From Xanthobacteraceae bacterium (GTDB lineage Bacteria > Pseudomonadota > Alphaproteobacteria > Rhizobiales > Xanthobacteraceae), in the NCBI GenBank assembly GCA_031291445.1, contig JARLJA010000193.1, positions 1 to 60,364 of the forward strand: a stretch of DNA of 60,364 nt, read 5' to 3'. The notes under the pieces are model-generated. The model searched no databases. It worked only from the letters and a program-made list of their open reading frames with translations, and was not told the DNA's origin. Position numbers and translations under genes: made by a program. Below, in pieces: positions 32,427 to 41,537 of the stretch; the stretch's first letter is position 1, and every line of letters starts with the position of its first letter.

Positions 32427-33542
32427 GTGAGAGATGCAAGCACGGCCACCGGGCCGCTCACGGGCCTTCGGATCGTGGAATTCGCCGGCATCGGGCCGGG
32501 CCCGTTCGCCGCGATGATGCTGTCGGACATGGGCGCCGACGTCGTCTCGGTGGCACGGCCGGGCCAGGGCAAGCGCGACGCGCGCGATTTCGTCAACCGC
32601 GGCCGCCGCATCGTCGAGATCGACCTCAAGTCGGAGGCCGGACGCGCCGAGGCGCTCGACCTGATCGCGTCGGCGGACGCCCTGCTCGAGGGCTTCCGTC
32701 CGGAGGTCATGGAGCGGCTCGGGCTCGGCCCCGAGGTGGCGCTGAAGCGCAACCCGCGGCTGGTCTACGGCCGCATGACGGGCTGGGGCCAGGAGGGGCC
32801 GCTGGCGCAGGCCGCGGGCCACGACATCAACTACATCGCCATCACCGGCGCGCTGGATTCGTTCCGCTCGTCCACCGGCGAGGCGGTGTCGCCGCTCAAC
32901 CTGGTCGGCGACTACGGCGGCGGCGCCCTGTTTCTCGTGGTCGGCGTGCTCGCCGCGATGCTCGAGGCGCAGCGCTCGGGGCACGGCCAGGTGGTCGACG
33001 CGGCGATGTGCGACGGCGTCTCGCTGATGCTGACCATGTTCCACAGCATGCACGCGATGAAGCGCTGGACCGAGACCACCCGGTCCAATCTTCTGGACGG
33101 CGGCGCCCATTTCTACCGGCCCTACCAGTGCGCCGACGGCCGCACGATCTCGATCGGGGCGATCGAGCCGCAATTCTACGCCGAGCTGCGCAAGCTCGCC
33201 GGGCTGTCGGAGGAGATCTACGACCACCAGCTCGACCGCGCCAAGTGGCCCGAACTGCAGGACAAGCTGGTCGCCTTGTTCAAGACCAGGACGCGGGACG
33301 AGTGGGCGGCGATCCTCGAAGGCTCGGACGCCTGCGCCGCCCGGGTGATGGGCCTGTTCGAGGCGCCGTCGCATCCGCACCTTCAGGCGCGCCAGACCTT
33401 CGTCACCCATGCCGGCCACCTGCAGCCGGCGCCGGCGCCGCGGTTCTCGCGCACCACTTCCACCATCCAGGGTTCAGCCGCGGTCGCGCCGGTCACGGTC
33501 GCCGACATTCTCGCGGACTGGTCAGTTTCGGTTTCAAGCTAG
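32427..33542 (+). CDS. Alpha-methylacyl-CoA racemase / class III CoA-transferase
   Basis: A 371-residue CaiB/BaiF-fold enzyme. It resembles alpha-methylacyl-CoA racemase: N-terminal LRIVEFAGIGPGPFAAMMLSDMGADV, the catalytic His in AAGHDINYIA and the catalytic Asp in LVGDYGGG, with the QVVDAAMCDG stretch after it. Racemases of this type invert 2-methyl-branched acyl-CoAs so that they can enter beta-oxidation. It starts at GTG with GGGAG upstream and leads the genes that follow (SDR 22 bases later). A racemase suggests a 2-methyl-branched or side-chain substrate for this pathway. Confidence 0.88.
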   Translation: MRDASTATGPLTGLRIVEFAGIGPGPFAAMMLSDMGADVVSVARPGQGKRDARDFVNRGRRIVEIDLKSEAGRAEALDLIASADALLEGFRPEVMERLGLGPEVALKRNPRLVYGRMTGWGQEGPLAQAAGHDINYIAITGALDSFRSSTGEAVSPLNLVGDYGGGALFLVVGVLAAMLEAQRSGHGQVVDAAMCDGVSLMLTMFHSMHAMKRWTETTRSNLLDGGAHFYRPYQCADGRTISIGAIEPQFYAELRKLAGLSEEIYDHQLDRAKWPELQDKLVALFKTRTRDEWAAILEGSDACAARVMGLFEAPSHPHLQARQTFVTHAGHLQPAPAPRFSRTTSTIQGSAAVAPVTVADILADWSVSVSS

Positions 33543-33563
33543 CAAGCACAGAAAGGCATCATC

Positions 33564-34322
33564 ATGCAGCTGAATGACGTAGCAACGATCGTAACCGGCG
33601 GTGGCTCGGGCCTCGGCGCCGCCACCGCGCGCGCCATGGCGGCGAAGGGCGCCAAGGTCGCGGTACTCGACGTCAACAAGGAGAACGCCGAGAAGGTCGC
33701 CGCCGAGATCAAGGGCGTGGCGCTGGTCGGCGACGTCGCCGACGAGAACGAGGCCAAGGCCGCCATCGCCAAGGCCGAGGCGGCCCACGGCGTCGCCCGC
33801 ATCCTGGTGAACTGCGCCGGCATCGGCGGCGCCGCCAAGACCGTCGGCAAGAACGGGCCGTACCCGCTCGACCAGTTCTCCCGGGTCATCCGCGTCAACC
33901 TGATCGGCACCTTCAACATGATCCGGCTGATGGCCGATCGCCTGCAGACCCAGTCGCCGATCGGCGAGGAGCGCGGCGTGGTGATCAACACCGCGAGCGT
34001 GGCGGCGTTCGACGGCCAGATCGGCCAGGCGGCGTATTCCGCGTCGAAGGGCGGCATCGTCGGCCTGACGCTGCCGGTGGCGCGCGATCTCTCCAGCCTG
34101 TTCATCCGCGTCTGCACCATCGCGCCGGGCCTGTTCCTGACCCCGCTGCTGATGGGACTGAGCGAGGAAGCGCGCGACAGCCTCGGCAAGCAGGTGCCGC
34201 ACCCGGCGCGCCTCGGCAAGCCCGAGGAATATGCCGCGCTCGCGGTCCACATCGTCGAGAACCCGATGCTGAACGGCGAGACCATCCGTCTCGACGGCGC
34301 CATCCGCATGGCGCCGAAGTAG
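33564..34322 (+). CDS. Short-chain dehydrogenase, 3-hydroxyacyl-CoA dehydrogenase type II-like
   Basis: A 252-residue classical [25 protein letters not shown] cofactor motif with Asp in VLDVN (NAD preference), NCAGIGG, catalytic Ser in [11 protein letters not shown] and YSASKGG. The sequence resembles human 17beta-HSD type 10 / HADH type 2, which oxidises 3-hydroxyacyl-CoAs, including 2-methyl-branched ones. This matches the racemase before it and the crotonase after it (14-base gap). Cytoplasmic. Ends with a normal TAG stop. Confidence 0.9.
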   Translation: MQLNDVATIVTGGGSGLGAATARAMAAKGAKVAVLDVNKENAEKVAAEIKGVALVGDVADENEAKAAIAKAEAAHGVARILVNCAGIGGAAKTVGKNGPYPLDQFSRVIRVNLIGTFNMIRLMADRLQTQSPIGEERGVVINTASVAAFDGQIGQAAYSASKGGIVGLTLPVARDLSSLFIRVCTIAPGLFLTPLLMGLSEEARDSLGKQVPHPARLGKPEEYAALAVHIVENPMLNGETIRLDGAIRMAPK

Positions 34323-34335
34323 GGCGGGACGCGGC

Positions 34336-35145
34336 ATGAGCGCATCGCCCCTGCGGGTCGAGCACGACGGCGGCGTCGACTGGGTGACGCTGGCGCGCCC
34401 GGACCGGCTCAACGCCCTCGACGACGCGCTGATCGATGCGCTCAACGGCTACTTCGCCGGTCTCGTGCGAGACCGGCGAACCCGCGTGGTGGTGCTGCGG
34501 GGCGAGGGGCGGGCGTTCTGCGCCGGCCTCGACCTCAAGGAGGCGATGGAGCGTCGCGGCGCCGACGCGCCGCCGCCGAGCGTCGCCGAGGCGCTCGACC
34601 ACCAGCGCCGCATCGCCGACATCGTCATGCTGATGCGCAAGTGCCCGCAGCCGATCATCGCGCTGGTGCAGGGCGCCGCCTCCGGCGGCGGCTTCGCGCT
34701 GGCGCTGGCCGCGGACATCCGCATCGCCGGTCGCTCGGCGCGGATGAACTGCGCCTTCATCCGTCTCGGCCTCGGCGGCTGCGACATCGGCACCAGCTAT
34801 TTCCTGCCGCGCCTGGTCGGGGTGTCGCTGGCCTCGGAACTGATCCTGACCGGGCGCTTCATCCACGCCGAGCGCGCGCTGCTCGTTGGCCTGGTCTCGG
34901 AGATCGTCGAGGACGACCAACTCGCCGCCGCGGCCGCGCCCTATGTCGAGGCCATGCTGGAGGCCTCGCCGCTCGGACTGCGGCTGTCCAAGGAGTGCCT
35001 CAACGCCAGCGTCGACGCGGCCTCGCTCGACGCGGTCATCGCCATGGAAGACCGCAACCAGGTGCTGACCAGCCGCTCCGAGGATTTTCGCGAGGGTATT
35101 CGCGCCTTCCTCGAAAAGCGCAAACCCGTCTATCGCGATCAATGA
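34336..35145 (+). CDS. Enoyl-CoA hydratase/isomerase (crotonase)
   Basis: A 269-residue crotonase. The oxyanion-hole glycines are in AFCAGLDLKEA and GAASGGGFALALAADIRIA; the usual catalytic-glutamate region reads LGGCDIGTSY, where the usual glutamate positions are filled by other residues. It may therefore be a hydratase using one acidic residue, an isomerase or a lyase. It is placed between the SDR and the ligases, as expected for the hydration step of a beta-oxidation route. The gap of 51 bases to the next gene contains GGGAGGA, a strong ribosome site. Confidence 0.87.
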   Translation: MSASPLRVEHDGGVDWVTLARPDRLNALDDALIDALNGYFAGLVRDRRTRVVVLRGEGRAFCAGLDLKEAMERRGADAPPPSVAEALDHQRRIADIVMLMRKCPQPIIALVQGAASGGGFALALAADIRIAGRSARMNCAFIRLGLGGCDIGTSYFLPRLVGVSLASELILTGRFIHAERALLVGLVSEIVEDDQLAAAAAPYVEAMLEASPLGLRLSKECLNASVDAASLDAVIAMEDRNQVLTSRSEDFREGIRAFLEKRKPVYRDQ

Positions 35146-35196
35146 CAACAAGAGACGCCGGAACTGACGCCGGCCGGTGAACTCCCGGGAGGACCC

Positions 35197-37071
35197 ATGA
35201 CCACGCAACTCGCCACGGCCCTGACGCCGCCCGCCTTCCGCAAGGTCAACTGGCTGGAGCGGGACATCGCCGTCGAGCGCCGGGACGACGGCGTCATCAT
35301 CATGAAATCGCGGGTGCCGCTGCAGCCCTTCCACCGGCATGTTCCCGAGGCCCTGGCGCGCTGGGCGCGCGAGCGACCCGACCGCACCTGGCTGGCGCAG
35401 CGGCGCGGCGCCGACCGCCAGTGGCGCAAGGTCAGCTTCAGTGAGGCCAAGCGCACCGTCGACGCCCTCAGCCAGGGCCTGCTCGATCTCGGGGTGGCCG
35501 CCGACCGTCCGGTCGCCATCCTCAGCGGCAACTCGATCGAGCACGCGCTGATGACGCAGGCGGCGATGCAGGCGCGGCTGCCGGCGGCGCCGGTGTCGCC
35601 GGCCTATTCGTTGATGAGCCTCGACCACGCCAAGCTGAAGTTCATCTTCGAGCTGATCCGGCCCGCAGTGGTGATGGTTCAGGACGGCCCCACCTTCGAC
35701 AAGGCGCTGGCCGCGCTCGATCTTAAAGGCGTCACCCTCATCCACGTCGAGCGGCCGCCGACCGGGCGGCCCAGCATCGCCTATGCCGACCTCGCGGCGA
35801 CCGCGGCGACGCCGGCGGTCGCGGCCTCGATCGCGCGGATCACGCCCACCACCGTCGGCAAGCTGCTGTTCACCTCGGGGTCGACCGGGATGCCCAAGGC
35901 CGTCATCAACACCCAGGAGATGATGTGCGCCAACGCGGCGATGATGATGCAGGTGCGCCCGCGCGGAGCCGGCGACGCCGACGCGGTGCTGCTCGACTGG
36001 ATGCCGTGGAATCACACCATGGGCGGCAACGCGCTGTTCAATCCGCTGCTGTTCGAGGGCGGCACGCTCTACGTCGACGACGGCCGGCCGGTGCCGGGGC
36101 AGTTCGACGAGACCATCCGCAACCTGCGTGAGATTTCGCCGACCTATTACGCCAACGTCCCCGCCGGCTACGCGGCGCTGGCCGCGGCGATGGAGGCGGA
36201 CGAGGCGCTGTGCCGCACCTTCTTCAGGAATCTCGGCCTGATGGCCTATGGCGGGGCGCGGCTGCCCGACGACCTCTATGACCGGATGCAGGCGCTGGCG
36301 GTGAAGACCACCGGCGAGCGCATCGTGTTCTACACCGGCTGGGGCGCCACCGAGACCGGACCGACCTCGACCGGAACCTATTGGGACACCGAGCGGGTCG
36401 GCCTCATCGGCCTGCCGTTTCCCGGCGTCGAGCTGAAGCTGGTGCCGACCGGCTCGAAATACGAAGTGCGGCTGCGCGGCATCAACGTCACCCAGGGCTA
36501 TTTCGGCCGCCCCGATCTCACCGCGGCCGCGTTCGACGAGGAGGGGTTCTACCGCATCGGCGACGCCGCGGTGTTCGTCGATCCCGCCGATCCGGTCCAG
36601 GGCCTGATCTTCGCCGGCCGCGTGGTCGAGGATTTCAAGCTCACCACCGGCACCTTCGTGCATGTCGGCTCGCTCCGGACCGACGCCATCGCCGCCGCCA
36701 CCCCGGTGGTCCAGGATGCGCTCGTCACCGGCCAGGACCGGCCGTATATCGGGCTCCTGGCCTGGCCGAACATCGATGCCTGCCGCCGCCTGATCGGCGA
36801 CATGAACGCCACCGCGGAGGCGATCGTCCGTCATCCGAAGGTGATCGCGGCGCTGCGCGACGGCCTCGCCGCCCACAACCGCAAGGCCGGCCACGCCAGC
36901 AGCCTGCACATCGCCCGCGCCATGTTGATGGCGGAGCCGCCGTCGATCGACGGCCACGAACTGACCGACAAGGGCTACATCAACCAGCGCGCCGGCCTGG
37001 AGCGCCGCGCCGCGCTGGTGGAGCGGCTCTACAGCGAGCCGGTTGCGGACGACGTCATTGTGATAGGGTGA
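35197..37071 (+). CDS. Feruloyl-CoA-synthase-like ligase, copy 1
   Basis: A 624-residue ANL enzyme of the feruloyl-CoA synthase group, recognisable from RKVNWLERDIAVERRDDGV, the ATP loop LLFTSGSTGMPKAVINT, YTGWGATETGP and the hinge GLIFAGRVVEDFKLTTGTF. The C-terminal lysine region is LTDKGYINQRAG. It would activate a hydroxycinnamate-like or arylalkanoate acid to its CoA ester. It is followed 101 bases later by a near-copy on the same strand; the two share most residues, differing mainly in the first 15 residues and around the MQVRPRGAGDAD insertion. Confidence 0.88.
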   Translation: MTTQLATALTPPAFRKVNWLERDIAVERRDDGVIIMKSRVPLQPFHRHVPEALARWARERPDRTWLAQRRGADRQWRKVSFSEAKRTVDALSQGLLDLGVAADRPVAILSGNSIEHALMTQAAMQARLPAAPVSPAYSLMSLDHAKLKFIFELIRPAVVMVQDGPTFDKALAALDLKGVTLIHVERPPTGRPSIAYADLAATAATPAVAASIARITPTTVGKLLFTSGSTGMPKAVINTQEMMCANAAMMMQVRPRGAGDADAVLLDWMPWNHTMGGNALFNPLLFEGGTLYVDDGRPVPGQFDETIRNLREISPTYYANVPAGYAALAAAMEADEALCRTFFRNLGLMAYGGARLPDDLYDRMQALAVKTTGERIVFYTGWGATETGPTSTGTYWDTERVGLIGLPFPGVELKLVPTGSKYEVRLRGINVTQGYFGRPDLTAAAFDEEGFYRIGDAAVFVDPADPVQGLIFAGRVVEDFKLTTGTFVHVGSLRTDAIAAATPVVQDALVTGQDRPYIGLLAWPNIDACRRLIGDMNATAEAIVRHPKVIAALRDGLAAHNRKAGHASSLHIARAMLMAEPPSIDGHELTDKGYINQRAGLERRAALVERLYSEPVADDVIVIG

Positions 37072-37172
37072 GAGGCCTTCACGCATACGTCGGGAGACGC
37101 AAACCGGTCCGCCGCGGACAACCAGGGCTGCCGAAGGCTGCAGGCCTGGCGTGGCGGACCCCGGGAGAGGAT

Positions 37173-39032
37173 ATGAGCACGAACAGCGCCGCGGCGCCCG
37201 CCTTTCGCAAGGTCAACTGGCTGAAGCGCGACATCGCCGTCGAGCGCAGGGCCGACGGCGTCATTGTCATGAAGTCGCGCGTGCCGCTGCAGCCTTACGC
37301 CCGGCACATTCCCGCGTTTCTGGCGCGCTGGGCCGGCGAACGCCCCGACCACGTCTGGCTGGCGCAGCGGCGCGGCGCCGACCGCCAGTGGTGCAAGGTC
37401 ACCTTCAGCGAGGCCAAGCGCACGGTCGACGCGCTGACCCAGGCGCTGCTCGATCTCGGCGATCTCGGCGGCCGGCCGGTCGCCATCCTCAGCGGCAACT
37501 CGATCGAGCATGCGCTGCTGACCCAGGCGGCGATGCAGGCGCGGCTGCCGGCGGCGCCGATCTCGCCGGCCTATTCGCTGATGAGCCTGGACCACTCCGA
37601 ACTCAAATACATCTTCGAGCTGATCCGGCCGGCCGTGGTGATGGTGCAGGACGGCCCGGCCTTCGACAAGGCGCTCGCCGCGCTCGACCTCGAAGGCGTC
37701 ACCCTCATCCACGTCGAGCGGCCGCCGAGCGGCCGCGCCAGCCTGGCCTATGCCGATCTCGCGGCGACCACGGCGACGCCCGCGGTCGAGGCCTCGATCG
37801 CGCAGATCACGCCGCAGACCGTGGGCAAGCTGTTGTTCACGTCGGGCTCCACCGGCCGGCCGAAGGCCGTCATCAACACCCAGCTGATGATGTGCGCCAA
37901 CGCCGCCATGGAGATGCAGGCGCGCGAGGACTGGCCGAGCTACTCGATCTATCTCGACTGGATGCCGTGGAGCCACACCATGGGCGGAAATGCGCTGTTC
38001 AATCCGGTGCTGGTCCAGGGCAGCGCGTTCTATATCGACGACGGCCGGCCGCTGCCCGGCCAGTTCGACGAGACCCTGCGCAACCTGCACGGGATTTCGC
38101 CGACCTATTACCAGAACGTGCCGACCGGCTACGCGGCGCTGGCCGCGGCGATGGAGGCCGACGAGGCGCTGTGCCGGAATTTCTTCAAGGACCTCGGCCT
38201 GATCACCTATGGCGGGGCGCGGCTGCCCGACGACCTCTACCATCGGATCCAGGCCCTGGCGGTTCGCGCTACCGGTCAACGCATCGTATTCTATACCGGT
38301 TGGGGTGCGACCGAAACCGGGCCGATGGCCACCAGCACCTACTGGGACACCGAACGTGTCGGTCTGATCGGCCTGCCGTTCCCCGGCGTCGAACTGAAGC
38401 TGGTGCCGAGCGGTCCGAAATACGAAGTCCTGGTGCGCGGCGTCATCGTGACCCCGGGCTATTTCGGCCGCCCCGACCTCACCGCCGCCGCCTTCGACGA
38501 GGAAGGCTTCTTTCGCGTCGGCGACGCGGTGGTGTTCGCCGATCCCGGCGATCCGGCCCAGGGGCTGATCTTCGCCGGCCGGGTGGCGGAGGATTTCAAG
38601 CTCGCCACCGGGACCTTCGTCCAGGGCGGCTCGCTGCGCACTGATGCCATCGCCTCCGCGACGCCGATCATTCAGGATGCGCTGGTCACCGGGCCCGACC
38701 GGCCCTATGTCGGGCTGTTGGCGTGGCCCAATCTGCACGCTTGCCGGCAGATGATCGGGGACCCGTCCGCGACGCCGGCCGCCGTCGTCGCCCACCCCAG
38801 GGTGATCGCCAGGCTTCGCGAGGGTCTCCATGCCCACAACGACAGGGTCGGTCCCGCCAGCAGCATGCGCATCGCCCGCGCCATGCTGATGACCGAGCCG
38901 GCGTCGATCGACGGCCGCGAACTCACCGACAAGGGCTACATCAACCAGCGCGCCGGGCTGGAGCGCCGCGCCGCGCTGGTGGAGCGGCTCTACCGCGAGC
39001 CGGTCGAGGACGACGTCATCGTGATCGAGTGA
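37173..39032 (+). CDS. Feruloyl-CoA-synthase-like ligase, copy 2
   Basis: A 619-residue tandem paralogue of the preceding gene, with the same motifs (LLFTSGSTGRPKAVINT, YTGWGATETGP, GLIFAGRVAEDFKLATGTF, LTDKGYINQRAG). The ATG at 37173 follows GGGAGAGG. Differences lie in the probable substrate region: the QARED-WPSYSIYLDW stretch replaces MQVRPRGAGDADAVLLDW, and other scattered changes follow. Both copies look intact, so they may have divided substrates between them. The following acyl-CoA dehydrogenases suggest that the ester undergoes oxidation rather than only retro-aldol cleavage. Confidence 0.88.
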   Translation: MSTNSAAAPAFRKVNWLKRDIAVERRADGVIVMKSRVPLQPYARHIPAFLARWAGERPDHVWLAQRRGADRQWCKVTFSEAKRTVDALTQALLDLGDLGGRPVAILSGNSIEHALLTQAAMQARLPAAPISPAYSLMSLDHSELKYIFELIRPAVVMVQDGPAFDKALAALDLEGVTLIHVERPPSGRASLAYADLAATTATPAVEASIAQITPQTVGKLLFTSGSTGRPKAVINTQLMMCANAAMEMQAREDWPSYSIYLDWMPWSHTMGGNALFNPVLVQGSAFYIDDGRPLPGQFDETLRNLHGISPTYYQNVPTGYAALAAAMEADEALCRNFFKDLGLITYGGARLPDDLYHRIQALAVRATGQRIVFYTGWGATETGPMATSTYWDTERVGLIGLPFPGVELKLVPSGPKYEVLVRGVIVTPGYFGRPDLTAAAFDEEGFFRVGDAVVFADPGDPAQGLIFAGRVAEDFKLATGTFVQGGSLRTDAIASATPIIQDALVTGPDRPYVGLLAWPNLHACRQMIGDPSATPAAVVAHPRVIARLREGLHAHNDRVGPASSMRIARAMLMTEPASIDGRELTDKGYINQRAGLERRAALVERLYREPVEDDVIVIE

Positions 39033-39078
39033 ATCCAGGGAGAGTGTTCATGTCCAACCCCGCGCAGACGAGGACCCG

Positions 39079-40206
39079 ATGAATTTCGATTTTTCCGAGC
39101 AGCAGAAACAGTTGCGCGACGAGGCGCGGCGCTATCTCGCCGAGCATTCGTCGCCCAAGGCCGTGCGCGCGGTGCTCGACGGCGCCGCGCCGTTCGATCG
39201 CGCCTTGTGGAAGGGCCTCGGCGGCATGGGCTTTCTCGGCGTGGCGGTGCCGGAGGAGTTCGGCGGCGCCGGCGCCGGACACCTCGAATTGTGCGTGATC
39301 GCCGAGGAAATGGGGCGCGCGCTGGCGCCGGTGCCGTTCTCCTCTTCGATCTATCTCGCCACCGAAGCGATCATGCTGGCGGGCGATGACGACCAGAAGC
39401 GGCGCCTGCTGCCGGGGCTGGCGTCGGGGCAGACCATCGGCACGCTGGCGCTGTTCGAGCGGCCCGGCAACCCGTCGCCGCGGGCGATCGCGGCAACGGT
39501 CGCCGGCGGCGTGCTGTCGGGCACCAAGGTGCCGGTGGCCGACGGCGCCATTGCCGATCTCGCCGTAGTCGCCGCGCGCAGCGGATCGGGCGGACGCGAC
39601 ACCGACATCTCGCTCTACATCGTCGATCTCGCCGGCAAGGGCGTGACCCGCAAGACCCTGGCCAACCTCGATCCGACCCGCGAGCAGGCCGAGATCGTGT
39701 TTCAGGACTGCCCCGCCGAACTGCTCGGGCCGGCGGGAGAAGGCTGGAGCATTCTGACCCGCGTGCTCGATCGCGCCGCGGTGCTGATGGCCTTCGAACA
39801 GGTCGGCGGCGCCGATCGCGCCCTCGAGATGGGCCGCGACTACGCGCTCGACCGCATCGCCTTCGGCCGCCCGATCGGCTCGTTCCAGGCGGTGAAGCAC
39901 ATGCTCGCGGACATGTACGTGTCGGCGACGCTGGCACGCTCCAACGCCTATTACGGCGCCTGGGCGCTCTCCACCGACGCCGCCGAACTGCCGGAGGCCG
40001 CCGCGACCGCGCGCATCAGCGCGACCCAGGCGTTCCAGCACTGCGCCAAGAACAACATCCAGGTCCACGGCGGCATGGGGTTCACGTGGGAGTTCGATTG
40101 CCACCTCTACTACCGTCGCGCCAATGCGCTGGCGCTTTCGCTCGGCAGCCTGTCCTACTGGGAAGACCAGCTGATCGACCGCCTGCGCAGCCGTAACGCC
40201 GCCTGA
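39079..40206 (+). CDS. Acyl-CoA dehydrogenase, first of a pair
   Basis: A 375-residue flavoprotein of the acyl-CoA dehydrogenase family (LGVAVPEEFGGAGAGHLELCVIAEEMG, DRIAFGRPIGSFQAVKHMLADM, IQVHGGMGFTWEFDCHLYYRRA). It is followed 26 bases later by a second, different dehydrogenase. Adjacent pairs of this sort often form heteromeric enzymes acting on bulky or cyclic CoA esters (FadE26/27-type in actinobacteria, PimC/PimD in R. palustris). The middle domain is shorter than in the second protein. Electrons would go to ETF. Substrate specificity is not readable from sequence. Confidence 0.9.
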   Translation: MNFDFSEQQKQLRDEARRYLAEHSSPKAVRAVLDGAAPFDRALWKGLGGMGFLGVAVPEEFGGAGAGHLELCVIAEEMGRALAPVPFSSSIYLATEAIMLAGDDDQKRRLLPGLASGQTIGTLALFERPGNPSPRAIAATVAGGVLSGTKVPVADGAIADLAVVAARSGSGGRDTDISLYIVDLAGKGVTRKTLANLDPTREQAEIVFQDCPAELLGPAGEGWSILTRVLDRAAVLMAFEQVGGADRALEMGRDYALDRIAFGRPIGSFQAVKHMLADMYVSATLARSNAYYGAWALSTDAAELPEAAATARISATQAFQHCAKNNIQVHGGMGFTWEFDCHLYYRRANALALSLGSLSYWEDQLIDRLRSRNAA

Positions 40207-40232
40207 ACACGCTCGGAACCGGAGCACCAGTC

Positions 40233-41483
40233 ATGAATTTCGACGATACCCCGCAAGAAGCCGCCTTTCGCAGCGAGGCACGCGCCTGGATCGACGCCAA
40301 TGCGCCCCGGGAGCTGGAGGCGCAACTGTCGCGTCCCTCGGTCGGGCGGGTGAAGCTCGACGGCATCGATATCATCACGGCGTCCAAGGCCTGGCAGAAG
40401 ACCAAGGCGGCGGGCGGCTGGGCCTGCCTGCACTGGCCGAAGGAGTATGGCGGCCGCGGCGCCTCGCCGATCGAGCGCGTGATCTGGCAGCAGGAAGAAG
40501 GCGTCTACGACAAGCTGTCGGGCGTGTTCCTGATCGGACAGGGCATGTGCGGCCCGACCATGATGGCCTATGCCAGCGAGGAGCAGAAGCGGCGCTACCT
40601 GCCGCCGCTGGCGTCCGGCGAGGAGATCTGGTGCCAGCTGTTCTCCGAGCCGTCGGCGGGATCCGACGTCGCCGGCCTGCGCACCCGCGCCGAGAAGCAG
40701 GGCGACGAGTGGGTGATCAACGGCCAGAAGATCTGGACCAGCGGCGCCCATTATTCCGACTACGGCATCGTCATCACCCGGACCGATCCCACCGTGCCGA
40801 AGCACAAGGGGCTGACCATGTTCTTCCTGAGCATGAAGACGCCCGGCGTCGAGGTGCGGCCGATCAAGCAGGCCAACGGCGGCCAGGAATTCAACGAGGT
40901 CTATTTTACCGACGTCCGCATCCCCGACGCCCAGCGGCTCGGCGCCGTCAACGACGGCTGGAACGTATCGCTGACCACGCTGATGAACGAGCGGCTGTCG
41001 ATCGGCGCCCGGGTCTGGACCGGCTTCTCCGAGATCTTCGCGTTCTGCAGCGACTTCATGACCGAGAACGGTCCCGCGCTCGACGACCGCGCGGTACGCT
41101 CCAGGCTCGCCAACTGGGCGGTGCGCCACAGCGGCCTGAAATACACCAGCTATCGCTCGATCTCGGCGCTGTCGCGCGGCGAGCGGCCGGGCCCGGAGAA
41201 CTCGATCGGCAAGCTGGTGTCGGGATCGATGATGCAGGACATCGCGGCCTTCGCCCTCGACCTGCAGGGCGCCGCCGGCGCGCTGACCGATCCCGAACTG
41301 GCGGAAGCCGCGGGCCAGTTCCAGTCGATGCTGCTGCAGTCGCCGTCCGGCCGCATCGCCGGCGGCACCGACGAGATCCTGCGCAACATCGTCGCCGAGC
41401 GCGTGCTCGGCCTGCCCGGCGACATCCGGGTCGACAAGGACATGCCGTTCAACCAGGTGCCCACGCGCGGGCGCAAGTCGTAA
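40233..41483 (+). CDS. Acyl-CoA dehydrogenase, second of a pair
   Basis: A 416-residue acyl-CoA dehydrogenase, longer than its neighbour. FAD/substrate segments are CQLFSEPSAGSDVAGL, GQKIWTSGAHYSDYGI and the C-terminal IAGGTDEILRNIVAERVLGLP. In the aligned MCAD-type position the catalytic glutamate is replaced by glycine (AGGT rather than YEGT), so the base, if present, must be elsewhere or on the partner. This supports a heteromeric pair with the preceding gene. The gene ends 54 bases before the nitroreductase. Confidence 0.9.
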   Translation: MNFDDTPQEAAFRSEARAWIDANAPRELEAQLSRPSVGRVKLDGIDIITASKAWQKTKAAGGWACLHWPKEYGGRGASPIERVIWQQEEGVYDKLSGVFLIGQGMCGPTMMAYASEEQKRRYLPPLASGEEIWCQLFSEPSAGSDVAGLRTRAEKQGDEWVINGQKIWTSGAHYSDYGIVITRTDPTVPKHKGLTMFFLSMKTPGVEVRPIKQANGGQEFNEVYFTDVRIPDAQRLGAVNDGWNVSLTTLMNERLSIGARVWTGFSEIFAFCSDFMTENGPALDDRAVRSRLANWAVRHSGLKYTSYRSISALSRGERPGPENSIGKLVSGSMMQDIAAFALDLQGAAGALTDPELAEAAGQFQSMLLQSPSGRIAGGTDEILRNIVAERVLGLPGDIRVDKDMPFNQVPTRGRKS

Positions 41484-41537
41484 ACCACCGGCGGCGCCCA
41501 AGACCGCACAACCCGCAAACTTCCGGAGAACTGTCCG

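Noticed and set aside
34102-37086. A 994-codon minus-strand open frame opposite the SDR, crotonase and ligase genes
   Set aside because: It spans three clear genes on the other strand and has antisense-type composition.
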